From assembly GCF_002443255.2 (NCBI RefSeq), contig NW_019211455.1:42096837-42160836 (forward strand): DNA of 64,000 nt, given 5' to 3'. Position 1 is the first letter of the stretch; every line of letters begins with the position of its first letter. Below, one piece after another: positions 1-13,352 of the stretch. This DNA comes from Varroa destructor. Taxonomy: Eukaryota; Arthropoda; Arachnida; Mesostigmata; Varroidae. Made by a program: the position numbers and the translations under genes. The notes below the pieces were generated by a model that was given only the letters and a program-made list of their open reading frames with translations, was not told the origin of the DNA and did no database searches.

Positions 1-1055
1 AAATTGAACAAAGTTAAAAGGTTAGGAAATGAAGTGTCAAAGAAGCAACTCGCGAACTGTTTGCTTCGGGTCTTCATTTATAGGCGAGTTAAAAATCTTT
101 GAATTTTTTATGCGTATAAAAGCAAATAGTTACGCCGAAAATCCTCTCATTTTAGGGGATCTCACCAAATTAGGGAACTGGTGCTCGTCGTCATAATGGA
201 TGATTTCACACCGGATATTTCAAATTTTACGTCTGGTACTTAATCGTTTTCAGCATTCATGGCACCAAACGTTCATAGAAAGTGGAATGCATTTAGCTCG
301 CGTACGATGCGGTGAATTTGTCATTTCACGTAGTTGTCTGTGCAGATTTGATAGGGAAAGTGTACGCTTTAAGCCGACGCTTCCATAGGCGTAAGCTCGT
401 AGGAGCTACTGCTCCAGATATTGGATTTGAACGGTTCTTTATCTGTGTCTAAGCTAAATTAAGGTATATATATATATGCACAATGCTACCCGCTTTTTCT
501 ATACAGAGAATGGTCAACAGGGCGGGCCTTAGTCGCATAGCGTGATTCTCGGAAAGTATTAATAATTGTCAGTTTCTCTGAGAATCCTTAAGATTTTATA
601 AAAAAAAAATTATCTACTATTATTATTATTATTTCACATGTGGATAACGCCAAAAAATAAAATGTAGAAATATAGAATAAAAAAAAGAAACTTTTGCGTA
701 ATTAGTGTACCATTATTGTTGCGAAGTTTACGAACAAACAATGGCTACAAAAAAATCAAGATACCTTACATTTAGTTTTTAAAAAAATGTAAGTTTAGCA
801 ATACGGAAAACATCTTGGCGCAAGGTTAGGACAAAGCTAGCCGTTCTATTTCGTAATCAAAGAAAGAGTCAGCGTCAAGATTTCAAATACAGCGACATCG
901 AAAAAATAGTTAGCTGCGTCAGAAGATCCCCTGTCAAACGGGGTTTCCACATCTGATTTCTTAAAGCCCACCTTTCAGGATAGAGGGCTGGCCCATTGAC
1001 ATGGTTACGCTTAGCATCTCCCGACGCGTACATCGAAATAAAGGAACATTCGTTC

Positions 1056-1078
1056 TTTTTTTTTTTTTTTTTTTTTTT
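1056..1078. repeat. Poly-T tract
   Basis: 23 consecutive T. It accounts for the poly-K and poly-F stretches in overlapping spurious ORFs. Confidence 0.9.
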
Positions 1079-1928
1079 AGTAAAAAAAATGATGTATGAT
1101 ACCCTCCTATTTTCGCACAAATGGGATAATTTTTTTAAAAATTTTATTGGGCCTAATTCACACATTACCTCCGTGGATAGTACAATCGTGAGGTCCAGCT
1201 GTGCGTCTTCTGCCATTATAAAAGGAAAAAAAAACACCCTTTGGATATTGTATAGAGACGAACTGCTATTTTGCTGACTTTTACAAAAGAAGCATACCCA
1301 TTAATACCAAATTGTACATGCTTAGTTTTCTACTGTAATAAATGTATAATAGATGTAATATAGGCTGTGTTCGCCACTACATGAAGAATAAGTGCAATTT
1401 TATCGAAATAAGTCTCTCAAAGTACAATTACGGTTAGGATGAGGTACACATGATATATTTAAATGATCAATCCTGAAGATAGTAATTCAAGAAACTCTCG
1501 TGCATCTTGGGAACCGGATCCATATCTGTTCTTTACGTCATGTTAGTTACGAGTTGACCGATATATTCGTAATTTTTTTTACAGCTGTCTCAGATAGATA
1601 TAAAACAGTACCTTTATACATATATATTATAATTTTTGTCTATCTAGTAACGTTTAGTGGAATAAAAGTAGAAATTTATTCTAACTATACGGAACATTTA
1701 GCGGTTAGTCTGTACCATAACGAGTCTGGAGCACAGCTTCCCGACAAACATACAATACAATAAAACGAATGCATCCCGGACAATCTTCGTATTTTCGAGC
1801 CACCGCATGGCGGTAGCGTGAATTCGTCTGCTAAGCTTTGTCATATGCTTTTATGTTTATAGTCTCACAAACGCTTCTAATCAAATGTTACGTCCAATAC
1901 TTTCGGCGTTGGATGTTGCTGCAGACAA

Positions 1929-1990
1929 CTGGCTCGTACTAGCGAAAAGCGAAATATGAGTGCGTCTGGATTCAAATCTAGATCAGAGCG
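1929..1990 (+). mobile_element. Possible tRNA-like SINE head
   Basis: An A-box-like tggctcgtactagcg is followed about 30 nt later by ggattcaaatct, close to a Pol III B-box (GGTTCRANNCC). It is listed as a possible member of the same family; similarity beyond the boxes is weak. Confidence 0.25.
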
Positions 1991-4575
1991 TGCTCCAACG
2001 TCTCAATTCGTCATTCCATAACTTTAATTTGTATAAAAAGAACAATAAATAAAATAAGCAAACTTTAATTTTGAAGTTCCCCGCGTCTGTCCGTTCCCAG
2101 CCCTTGTGATCAGATCATTTTCAGATTTAAATGCTGCCACGGGCTGCATCTGTTGCCAAAACGTCTTTCCTTGCCTTTTGTACTGGGAATAAAAACGATG
2201 CATTTAGCGATTTTTTTTTTATTAAAGCGACCAGAAACCTGAGTTTCGACGAAGAAAAAGCAGAAGTTAAAAGGAAGTCAAACTATGGGCTGAATAATAA
2301 GGCCTCCTAAATGAACGTCTCGGATCTAAAATAGGTGTTCAGCTAAGCTAGAAAGAACAATGGTATCTTCTCTCACCGTTGCATCAGACCTATCCTATGC
2401 AGGAGCGTTGTTGGTGGGCCTGGTTGATCAGCATTCGCGCTTTGCACCATAACTAACCAATTTTTGTATGAGCGTCTCCCGTTTCCTGTTTATTGTAGAT
2501 GGCTACTCTGACGTGTAGTTTAGCATATTTTCATTGCCCCTTCACTTTGTGAGCATCAACAACAAGTTATAATTATTGTTTCGTCGACCCAATAATTATT
2601 CGACACGGCGATGTTTTGCTCATGTATTGCATATATCTATATATACCCATTATTTATGGTATAATAATTTTTTTGACCGATTTTCGGGTGCCTGCGGTTC
2701 TGGCAACGGCGAGTGGTGGAATACTTTGGAGCAACAAGTTACTGAATAGTCCCTTATGCAAGTTACTCTGGAAACTGCTGCGGAAGCTGTCAGATTCTCG
2801 CACCCCAGATTCTCAAAGATACGCCGTCCGTCTAGCTTTGTCCTAGTCGTGGATTCTAAAAAAAAATAAAACTATCACTTCAGAACGATATAATACCCAT
2901 ACGGCGCTGGGAGAATCCACCCTTATACTATGTGCATTTTGTGACGGCTGGCGATAGTACCTTACCTGCGTGATTCGTTCAGCTGTTCTGACCGTATCGG
3001 ACATAATCGTAGTTGTGCTGTAAAACGAATGCTTCACAAATAAGCAGAAGCTTAACAATACCGAAAAGAATCTTTATAATATTCTGCTCGTCGGATTTCA
3101 CAGAAAATGTCGGTATGCGGTCAGGTAGTACGCGTCGGGAAAGGACGACAATTTTCGGCCAGTAACACGACGTCGAAGTAACGTTTAGCCGACGATGCTG
3201 TCATTTGGCTCGAGTTAGGCGCAGCTTCTAAACGCAAGTTAATGGAAGGGAACTGCCGACACCCATTCACAAGCCCCTGTGAATACGAATGATTCGTCCT
3301 CAAGCCGATATATAAGCGGCCAGTGTTGCCAAATGTCAAATCGGTTAAACTGAGATGAGGTCGCAGAGGGAGGGCAGTTTCGACGGCGATCGTTTTTGGA
3401 AGGAGTGACCACTTTAGCAACCTCGGAGCAAGATTTGCAAGTGTCCCGCTTTGCCCGGTTCCTGACAATAACCGCACTTTTTCACTGCACTCCCAAAAAA
3501 AAAAACATAATTAAAATGATCACATTTTGTCGCGACAGCTCCCCTGAACTGAGGCAGATTATAAATAGCTTTTGTAGGTCATTAATTAGGAGAATAAGGT
3601 CCATATTGCAAAGCACCCATTGTTATACGAAACCCAGTAGTGCAAGCGTCAGTCGCATCGTACGAGAGTACTATAGCACTATTTCCTAATTCGATTGAGT
3701 TATAATTTGCTAATTATCAGGACCAATTTAACTTGAGAGCAGATAAGCTAGGATAACTACTGCTAAAAAGGAGCAGCAAAAAAATTGCCTGGGTCTTTGC
3801 AAAGGGTACAATATTTCGCCGGACGAATTGCATCGCTTTTAGTCATGTTTCCTCGTCGTGCCTCAACATAGCTTAAAATCCTATAGTTCAACCGTACGCT
3901 GTCATGTAACATAGCAAAGCCTGGAGTAATATGTTTTTTTGTTACATTAATAAGTCCGATGCGTACTAGATGCAAAAAACTCATACATATGATTGTGTTC
4001 TTTCAATAGAACACACGGTATGTACTGCATAATTCGATTCATCTGCTGCTTTTGCCTAGACAATTTTAGCGCGCGCTCAGAACACGGCTTGTTTCTGTTT
4101 ACTCTTCGTCTGATTTAGCAGGCAATCTCTGCGTACCTCTGTCTAAACTGGCACGGAAATAATACAAATGAAACAATTTAGTGTAATCTAACCTTTTGCA
4201 CATGCGTACCCTGTCGTTCTAATGAACAACTCATGCGTGTCATTCCTTATTCAAGGGGATTTTCGTCACTGCTAAAAATAGTAAGAGCAGAAACGGGAAG
4301 AATTGGTACGGTTTCTTCAGTAATTGTTGAGGGTCTGAAATAGCGACTGACTACGAGACTTCTTCGTACGTTCGACCGAAAAAAAAAAAAAAAAACTCAC
4401 CAGCATTTGCCACTTTGCCCATGCCATTTCTTTCAAATTGTTTATGTATTTCAAGTTGTGTGCTGGTAGTTAATGGCCACTGGCGCTTCTCACAGTCTGT
4501 TTCCGCCCTCGATAAGCTACGATCGTTTCTCTTTACCTATGCACCACTCGACCTCTAAATCGAAAGGTTGATCGA

Positions 4576-4605
4576 CCTTGCCTTGCCTTGCCTTGCCTTA
4601 CCTTG
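4576..4605. repeat. (CCTTG)n microsatellite
   Basis: Six tandem units of CCTTG, the fifth reading CCTTA. Confidence 0.9.
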
Positions 4606-5384
4606 TGCCTCTCTACAGGCCACCAGACCGTACGAGTTGTAAGTCGCTGGCACAGCTAGTTCTAGATATGCTCCTTGAACGTACCGAGTTGGCACTGCGT
4701 TAATTACACCAAAACAAACTGTTGTTCGATTGCTGCAATACTTCGAAGCAGCTCAAGAGAACACTGCCAATCCGTAACAAAATGCTTTCTTCTTCTTCCC
4801 TCTAATTTACCCTCGGCTACGCCTCATCCGAACAACGTGTTTTCGAGATTTGCCCCCTGTGTGGCCACGCTGGCGTGGTTGGCTATCGTTTGCCCCACGA
4901 ATTATATATAATAACGCTGCCGCTATTGTGGCCTTTCGCTACGTTTTCTGGCTGCGGAGTACGCGCGCCGTCTTTTTACGTTCATCCGCATCATCTCAGC
5001 TTGTGTTCATCTCTCTGCTTTCCATCGTTGTTACTTACTACAATGTCCGCTAACAGCCCTCGTGCATTCTGTCTATCTCATTTTGACACCGAAAGGGGAA
5101 CAAATGCTGCGGGAGACTAGAAGGCGAAGGAGCGCGATAAGGCGCTCAAAGGCATGACTCACAGCGATCCTGTACGTACTAATCGTGATGGTCACTAGGT
5201 AGCTTCGTTTTAGTTGAGGTTTTTTGTTCGTCCTGTGCGGTTTGGCCTAGGCATAAACGCAGGGCCAACCGCAGTCGGCATTCAGAAACAACTTGTCGGT
5301 TTCGTTAGCGAAACGCTTTTTGGGCCATTCGTACTATTTTCATCTACTTCACCTGTTACAGCCACAACCGCATGTAAAACTATT

Positions 5385-5413
5385 AAATCGTTCGCATTAG
5401 TAGCGAACGATTT
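5385..5413. repeat. Perfect 11-bp inverted repeat
   Basis: aaatcgttcgc and gcgaacgattt pair exactly around a 7-nt loop. The nearby ORFs are short and lack support. Confidence 0.55.
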
Positions 5414-6340
5414 TAAACGAAGCCATTGTGTCAGATAGTTTTTTGTGCAGAGATCGAAAATGGACCAGACAAGAAAAACGGTTGTTATTATTCCATAATT
5501 ATAATTCATCGTTTTGGCTATTCAACTCTTACAAGGACAGCCTTCAAATGTCCCTATTACTCCCACTAGAATCAGGTCCACCTCCACCTACCGTAGAAAC
5601 TCATGTGTACACAACTAATTTTCGCTTACATTCCGTTTGTGTATCTGAATTCTTTTTATTAGACTACCGCCAGCTAGTCAAAGTGTACAAGCAAGTATGT
5701 AACGACTCAAAGTGATCACCTTATAACCACGAGCATACAGACGTTGGCTAATGGCTGTGCATACAATGCCTCAATGTGTACTAGTTGCATTGCGGCCCGA
5801 GCGGCATTGGCGTAACTTTTCCGTGGTGCCTATAGAGAAGCACCATCAGCGAACATAATTCGGTTTCCTCGAATGTTAATTCGCGCGCGTGACTCGTATT
5901 TATGTATGTGCGTGCAATTTCAATAACACACTTAACACGTACACCTAACGATACAATGCGCTGTGCCGTTTCGTGAACGACGGCCGTCACCGAACGCAAG
6001 GACGTGGAGCGGGTGCGAATAAAGCGAGCGACAGCAATGAGCATCAGGTCTCCTCGTAAGATTCGCAGAGGCTTGCTTCGTTTTTGTTTCATCCTTGCTT
6101 CATTCAGTCGAGGCGGACAGAGATCACACAGAAGAAAAGAAAAAACAAGCATTGATTAAATTCTCCTCTACTTTACTTCCCTTTCTATCCCCCTGGACTA
6201 AGCCATCACATTGCCATTTTTCTATAATGGTCGCGGTTGTGCCCCCACGCATGTGGAAAGGGTAAATAATCGCGCCAATAGCCTCCCACTGTAGGCACCT
6301 TTAGTGCCCTAGTAGACAGCTCAAAGAAATGCGTCATTTT

Positions 6341-6375
6341 CTCTTTCTCTCTCTCTCTCTCTCTTTCTTTCTTCT
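6341..6375. repeat. (CT)n microsatellite
   Basis: CT-rich tract with a pure (CT)n core and flanking CTTT variants. Confidence 0.9.
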
Positions 6376-7000
6376 TTGCCGTGAAAGACACTTTTTTTAT
6401 ACCGGCGCCTGTGTACACACGTGATTTCCACGACCGTACCTGTCTGTGTTTACTTGTGCCAGCTTACCTTGTTATCGCTATTAAAGCTGTTGTAATAATG
6501 ATAAGTGATGCTAGTCTCAACTCTGGGGATTGTCTGCACGGTTGCCTGGTGCTTTACGGGTCTATATATGTGCTTTCATAACGCGACTACATATGCAGTA
6601 AGATATAATAGTAATAATTTAATAGTTTGGTGTTTCCGAGTCTGACTTAGGGTGTGCGTCCCAACAATGAAAATAGTACCTTCAAAAGGGTTATTAACGC
6701 AAGTCTGAGGGCTTCGCCGTCGACACGTCTATGCTCGACCGCACTGGGGGGCCCGAAGAAAAAAATACCAGAATAATCTCGTTTTTTTTTTCTTTCTATC
6801 TCACAACAGTAGATTGACCCGTGTCTTCCCTGTGCTTTTATTGCTTGTTGGGACCGGCTAGCAACAACGTCGGGCCGCCTCTACAAGTCATTGTCTACAC
6901 ATAGCACCTAACGTCGTGTCAAACAGTTAGTCTGTTCTTTTACGAGCCCCAGCGATCGAGAATTTTATAAATGAAGTCTTAGCAATGGCTTCCACTCATG

Positions 7001-9527
7001 TGGCGCATTCAGGACGTAATAACTGTCGCGAACGCCATCACAACTATGTCAGGGATCAATTTTGGAGTACTTGACGGGTCAGCAAGACATTGAGGGTTGC
7101 GACAATGCTGCAACATTAGCACTTCTCAAGCCAAAAGCCGTTATCGATTGGTGGTATCTTCGTGATGATGGCCCCCTTGCCCTTATAAGCTGCCCGGCTT
7201 TTACGCCGTGAAGTGCTCGGTTCGAAAGAGTAGTAGTTTAGGACGTTCCAGTGGAGGCGTTTGTGTGTTATAATTACAGAACAGGTGACCCTTCTTTAGG
7301 ATCAGTTGAAAATAACGTTACACCATTGTGTCGCCTACGCATTTGTACCATAACAAGTTATATCAGCCTCGTCGAATCGATCTGAAAGCACTTAATCATA
7401 TCTAGTGATTTCAACGCTTGCGTGGATCAATGCGACTAAAATCCTACACCTGCGCTCCGAGACGCATTTGCATCCTGTAGTTGCTGTGTAATCAAGCTAA
7501 ATTCGGTAGAAACGTCTGAGGGACACGGTGGGACATAGTGTGATGTGTTTGCAAGAACGGTAACCGAAATTGTTTGCTGCCTTTTGGAAGAGGTTGTATA
7601 TATATGAGTACACCGCCGATCGCTATCGGCGTCGTAGTGCAAGTGAAACAGCCTCAGTGCTTCAGAAACCAATGCGTTGTGGATGTAGAGAATCTCCTGA
7701 AGCAAGCACACGAGGTCGTTTCGGTACGTCATATCATCAACACCGAAAGCCACGCCCAACATCTCAAAATGTTTGCCCGGCTCGCCTACTTCAGAGAACA
7801 CAAGCCCTAGTTCAGTAATCTCTGTCGCCTTGTTCAAAGCTCTTAGAACAGACTGCTAGTAGAGATTCAGTCCGTAACCTACCCTTTGGCCGGAGCGCTT
7901 AGGGAAATTGGCAGATTAATACACGCCACACAACGGAGGAAATTGAAGACATCTGAAAATCAACAAATAGCAGAGGTACAGTGACAGCTATACAAATGAC
8001 TAGCATGCCCACATATCGGCCTTATTAATTGACTGCATTGATTACTTTGCTAGCCTGGTTTCGACGAGTGATACGATTTCTCGAGTGATGCCATTTTTCT
8101 CTATAATCTGTAGTAAATAATTCACAATAGAGTACAGCCTGTTTGAGCGAGATCATTTATCCTGTTAAAGATCCGATAGACATATGAACTTGCACAGCGA
8201 CAACGCATGGGGTCCGGGCGAGATCTGCAAGGAATAGCTTAAGACGAACCTCATTTTGGCCCCTTGTTCGACTGCCCCGTTTGATAAGAGTCTACGTGCC
8301 GGTACCCTGCCGGCTCAGCGGAGGGGTGTTTCGCTATTGGATTCCCGAAGTCACAGGTGAGCGGACTCTGCGACCGTTATAGCGTGCAACGATAAAGGGA
8401 GCATATTCTCTGACCCGCTTTCTTAGAAAGCAGGAAAGCTTTGCTGAAAGAACAACATGGTTTTTACAGAAGCCCAGCGGAGACAACACGCAGTGTCCTG
8501 ATGGCCGACATTCAAAAGCACTCAGCTATTGAACAAGCCCCTTCTTCTCAGTTTTACTTAATGATCCTGCGGATTATATAAGCATTTTCAAAAGGAACTT
8601 AATTGAAGTTATCCTCGACGCGAATGACTTGGTAACCTACGGCCCTGGCAAATTTCCAGTGCAGGGGATTTTGGCTAAGCTATGTATGGCAGTAACGAAA
8701 CTGTGATTCACGTTAATTTAAATCTAGGCTGTAGATGAAAAAAGTTAGGGTGATGGGCAGAATCGCGAATGGCAATAGCTTGTTTATCGCCGATCTCCCC
8801 GTTATTAATCTATTCATTAACATTAATAATTTCCTGTATCTTGGGCTACTCGCTCATTTAATAATCACAGCTTGACTTTGTATATCATAGAAGGATATAG
8901 TAAAGCGTTAACCGCATCTTCGGCGATCAGGATCTCAAATCGCCTTTCTTTCATGACAGCACTTTGTCTATTGGACCTCCAATGTGGGCGATAGCGGCTT
9001 ACGGAATTATCTTGCAGCAGGGGATCTTGAACTACTCAACCGAATAAAGGCCTACTTCTTGGAGCATGCTTTAGACGACCACTGCAAGAAACTGGCCAGT
9101 TGGCCTACTTATCGGGACTTCGCTACTCGTCGAGTATTTGAGATCTCCTTTTAGGCTCCCGGCGTGTAGTGAAACACTTTGCGAGCGTTTCAGCAGGTGG
9201 GAGCAAAAGTTCGCTAAAGTAAACCGTGAATTGTTCAGTAAGGGAAAAACAATGACTAGGGGAACCGGGGCAAGTAAACCTTTACATAATTATTTCGCGA
9301 TCTGCCGCTTCCACCACAAATTATGCACGGACGAGCGCTTCCAAGAACCTTTCCAGGCAGTCCAAGAGGGGCTTTTCGGTAATAGATGCGGAGAGAGTAC
9401 AATGCGGATACCTTCGCTCGGGAGTTTGGTAGACTGATGCTATTACAGTTTGAGCAAATCTGCCGTAAATTTCTTAATTCTTTTAAGTTTTCTAAGCCCA
9501 GGGGCCATATGTATAAGTGACCATAGT
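7001..9527. other. Non-coding or degenerate region, possible old transposon debris
   Basis: Apart from the doubtful reverse transcriptase-like fragment at 7436-7837, the region has only short open stretches, including a 99-codon plus ORF at 9138-9437 without identifiable content. No terminal repeats were found. Confidence 0.4.
7436..7837 (-). pseudogene. Possible fragment of a decayed Ty3/gypsy-type reverse transcriptase
   Basis: A 133-codon open frame begins with a non-ATG codon after an in-frame stop. Near its start it reads TELGLVFSEVGEPGKHF, then VAFGVDDMTYRNDLV. This resembles the segment after the catalytic YxDD box in Ty3/gypsy reverse transcriptases, where HL..VF..L is followed by a Cys-x-Phe-Gly turn and TYLGHV. 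The Cys and the LGH are not preserved here and the YxDD box is not visible upstream. The surrounding 7.0-9.4 kb contains other short, broken open stretches but no long terminal repeats that I could pair. It could equally be a chance ORF. Confidence 0.25.
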
Positions 9528-9562
<35 letters not shown>

Positions 9563-9566
9563 ATAT
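9528..9566. repeat. (TA)n microsatellite
   Basis: Mostly pure TA dinucleotides with two C interruptions. Spurious ORFs here read as alternating Y and I. Confidence 0.9.
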
Positions 9567-12500
9567 TATTGAATATGAACCATGTAAAATAAAAAAAACA
9601 CTACTGTACTATTTAGTTATTTTTTTACTAGGTATTTTTTTCCACGCTCAGTTGCTACCCGCACTTTTGATCTGTGTTGCCGTGTTCCCTGTTAGTATGA
9701 GAAGACCTTACTTCCGACAGCTTGCTCATCTCCAATAATCTGTTTTCTGTTCGTTTCCGTATTCTTTTTCCTGCTACTACGTTAAGTACTTAGCTGTTGG
9801 CCGAACCCATTGAGCTCGTCATTCATATAGAAGTGTCTTGCACCGCTTACTAATGGCTTTTTTCTTGCCGTTTGAGCTTCTTCCTTTTCATTTTTTGTCA
9901 CCTTTCTTTGTATCCTTACGCCATTGTGCTGCAATCCTTGCGACTATAGTAGGTACAAGTGGTGGCGATGCAGTAACTGCCCATAGTGATAGAATAGGCA
10001 CACTAACGCCGAACGTTGGCGAGCAATCAGGTAGAAACTGGTGCTACTGCGTGAAAGCTGAGTCGGAGCAAGGCAGAGCACCAAGAAAACACCTCTACAG
10101 ACCAAAGGAAAGAACAAAAGAATTGAATTTAAGAGAGGCTGTTGTGCTGTGCTTTTCCGTTCAAATCTTACTAGTACATGCTACTCGTTGCTTAGTTGCC
10201 GTCTATTGCTGGAGATAATGTTCTCTTTTCAGTTGCCTTCCCATGAAAGCCTTTAGTACTGTCCTTCTAGGCTGAAGAATTTAGACGCTTTCCTAGGATT
10301 CCTAGGATTTCTCTTTTTACCATGAGTGCTGCTTCCAAGCTGGGTCTTTCCAGACACTAACTTTGTACACCTCCTGCCAGATGGTCAGCTAGCTGGCTTT
10401 CAGTTTTGCTCCAACTGCTGTCCTTCTGGTGTAACCTCGTCCACGCAATTACGTCTACATCCGCCTGAAATAAAGCGAATCGAGGAGCGCGAACTCTTCA
10501 AAACACCCTGTGACTGTAGCTATCCTTGCAACAATTACGAGGGTGAGGGTGACCGGACTCAGATCCTTCGGCTGGCGCCAAAACAGCGCCTCACGCGGCC
10601 TAAAACTAGCAGTCGCAGTTAAATACTCTGTGCTTCAGTTCAGAAGGAAAAACGCATGGTAATGGAACAAATACTGGCAAAGAACAGGAAGATAGCTATC
10701 GTTCGTTCTATTAATAAAGATTCCAATACGTTTTTTCATCGGGGGTGAGTTCAACAGGCTATCAACTTAGAAAGAGAAACAAAGCCTTTTCGGGGTTAAC
10801 TGACCTGAATGTAGTATCATCACATCGCAGGTGGCGACATTCGCATTCGAAAGTGCCGCTTCATGCCTCAAAAATACACTCCGGCCTTGGTATGCACGCA
10901 CGAGATGCAGACATGGCGCTTCAGAAGCCAGTTTCATAGCATTTCGCTGCGGCTAAAACGATAGACACGGAACAACAAAATAAAAGGGAATAGATAGATG
11001 TTATGGGGTGGCTTATATGGAGTCTCTGATCAAATGCTATCTGTAGGCCGGCACCGCAGGCCTTTGTACTTTCGCTTCTCGCTATTCAAAGGGGAACAGT
11101 GCTATTGCTGTATAAGTCTCTGCGGTATACGTACAGTGGCCTCGTCGTAAGACCAGAGTAGTCAGCCAATCTCCTGGATTTCGTAGTGCGGGTACAAAAG
11201 CTGTTTATGAATGTTTGCCGTTATGTTGTCTGACCGAGGTCTACTCGAGGTCTAGTTTCTACCAGCGACGCGGGCCAGTATAGCCCAATTATTACTGTTG
11301 AGAGCGCTCGTATAGGACACAGGGAGGGGGATGTCTAAGGAAGTCGATATATAAGGATTGTGTGTAAGGCACATGCCATTTGATTTGCTCCTTTATGTAT
11401 GGTAATGGCGAAAGCCGGCATATTGAGGCAAAATAACGTAAGATAGCTTCATAACATAGCAGGGTTTACGTTGGTTCGCTTCTTCTGACATAGGAAATGC
11501 GGCGAACGATGTTCCGCATAGATTACGATGCACTGAATCATTTGGTTTTGATCGGCTGTGTGGTCTCCCATAGGCGTAGAGCATCATGGGTAGTAGCGTC
11601 TGTGCTACTAGGATCTAGCAGTATCTGATGGCATGTATTAAGGCCATGTCTTAAAGAGATACCAGCTGACAAAGCGAACCTTTTTTCTTTACTTAACACT
11701 AAGAAGTTTGAAAATTATACGGTATTTAATTACTTAATTTTATTATATTTTTTTATTAATAGCTTTGATTAGTAATGGTTGATTTTCTTGGATCTGGAAA
11801 CTTATATACCAAATATAAGTTACTTATATAAATATAAATATACTTCACCAAAAAAAAAAAGAACGATATTGGAATAGTGGAAACTCGTGTTTCCACTTGA
11901 TCGCGTGCTCAATATTTATTTTTATCGCTCTTCCAAAATACTCCCGATTAGATAATCTTCCTAAACGAACTTCATGTTAGGGATAATATTACGGTAGTTC
12001 TAATTGAGGCATCAACGTAAATACATTATGAAAAAACTTATCACAGGCGAACTTGTTATATGCTTGCTTATTTTTCCCATAACACAAGTGGAAAATTTTC
12101 TGTGGGATTTGCCTATGAGTATAGCACATCTCCCCCCTGTAGTTCAAGCCGCAGGTTTTAAGTTTCGATGAGGTGAGCAAATCCTTGATGTACACCAACT
12201 ACCCGCGTTCAAAAATGTCTTGGATCATTTAATAATAAAAATTCTCGTTAATTGGTGATTTTCTTCGTTAATTAGTAAACATATGAATCTATACAAGGCC
12301 GACGAATACATTTTCCGATCGTCAAGTTTGTGGACCGTGTTATAGCCAATATATTGGTAGGACAATTTGAAAGATAAAGGCCGTCTCTATTATTTGCTCA
12401 AAAAATCGAATGTGGAAAATTAAGTTACGTTTGACAAAGTTGAAGTTAGTCAATTTTGCCTAGCGCATTTCACAGGAGAAAAAAAGAGCACTTAAGATTT

Positions 12501-13352
12501 GTGTTAGTTTCTAATGGACACACTCGAAAGCCAACTTCGACCAGGTCAAATAGTCCGTGTTTACTGGCTGCTGTTTAACGAAGTCTGTATAGTTTCTTTT
12601 CCCCTCGTTCCTTTCTTTTTTCTCAGCCTTTTTCTCTGGCCTTTTTCTCCGGCGCCTTAACATGAAAGGTCATTTAGTATGATTGTTTGCTGCTCGTAAA
12701 TATCATCTTCGCGAGCTTTTCCTTTTAGCTATCGCCTCTGCTTCTATCGCATCCGAAGTCGCCGCGACGAACGCATTACAGCTCCACAACGTACCTCAAT
12801 CTCGCAGATCGCTTTCGTTGCCGCTGTTCCTTCCGTAAACGCCTCTATACGCCGCACATGACCACTAACCGCTGGATAAAACGTCTACAGTTAGGGGTTT
12901 ACGCTGCCTCAGCCGTTCCGCTTAGAACTTATCACACTGAGTGAAGGGCGATTATAATAAGTCCTGGCGCTACCCACTTTAAGAGCTAGCGGTCTCCTTC
13001 ATCTACCAGCCCTTCTACCTACTGGTTGTGAGGGTTGCTAGAGCACTCGTCCTCGATCCCCCGTTGTTTCCTTAAAGATACCGCTTATATTTAATAATAA
13101 TATACATACACATCCGCATACATATAACTCCACAGCTCATAGGGAAGGAGGATATTGTTATTAAAGTTGGAACAACTTTCAGCCAATCTGAGCGCCCTTG
13201 CTAGTCTTTTCCCCGAGTGGCCTGGTGCTGAAAAAAAAAGGAGAGGGGAGGGTACTAACCGTTCCTATGCTGATATGTTCATGCTCGGCTGACGTTTCGC
13301 GACAGACACAAGCCGGCGGACGAATACACCATACACATGCATACAGCTGATA
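9567..13352. other. No supported gene
   Basis: Frames of 126 and 98 codons on the plus strand (9838-10218 and 10326-10622) lie in a slightly GC-richer patch and have no domain, splice-site or start-context support. From 11.7 to 12.5 kb the sequence is strongly AT-rich. Confidence 0.5.

Larger units (their letters stand above)
1..7000. other. Non-coding AT-rich region
   Basis: I found no exon with paired splice sites and no ORF with recognisable domain content. Open frames of 60-120 codons are explained by low stop density or homopolymers. Separate entries give the simple repeats, the hairpin at 5385 and the possible SINE head at 1929. Confidence 0.6.

Noticed and set aside
875..1237. 120-codon minus ORF
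   Set aside because: It spans a 23-base poly-T tract that gives a run of Lys; no domain, no splice sites.
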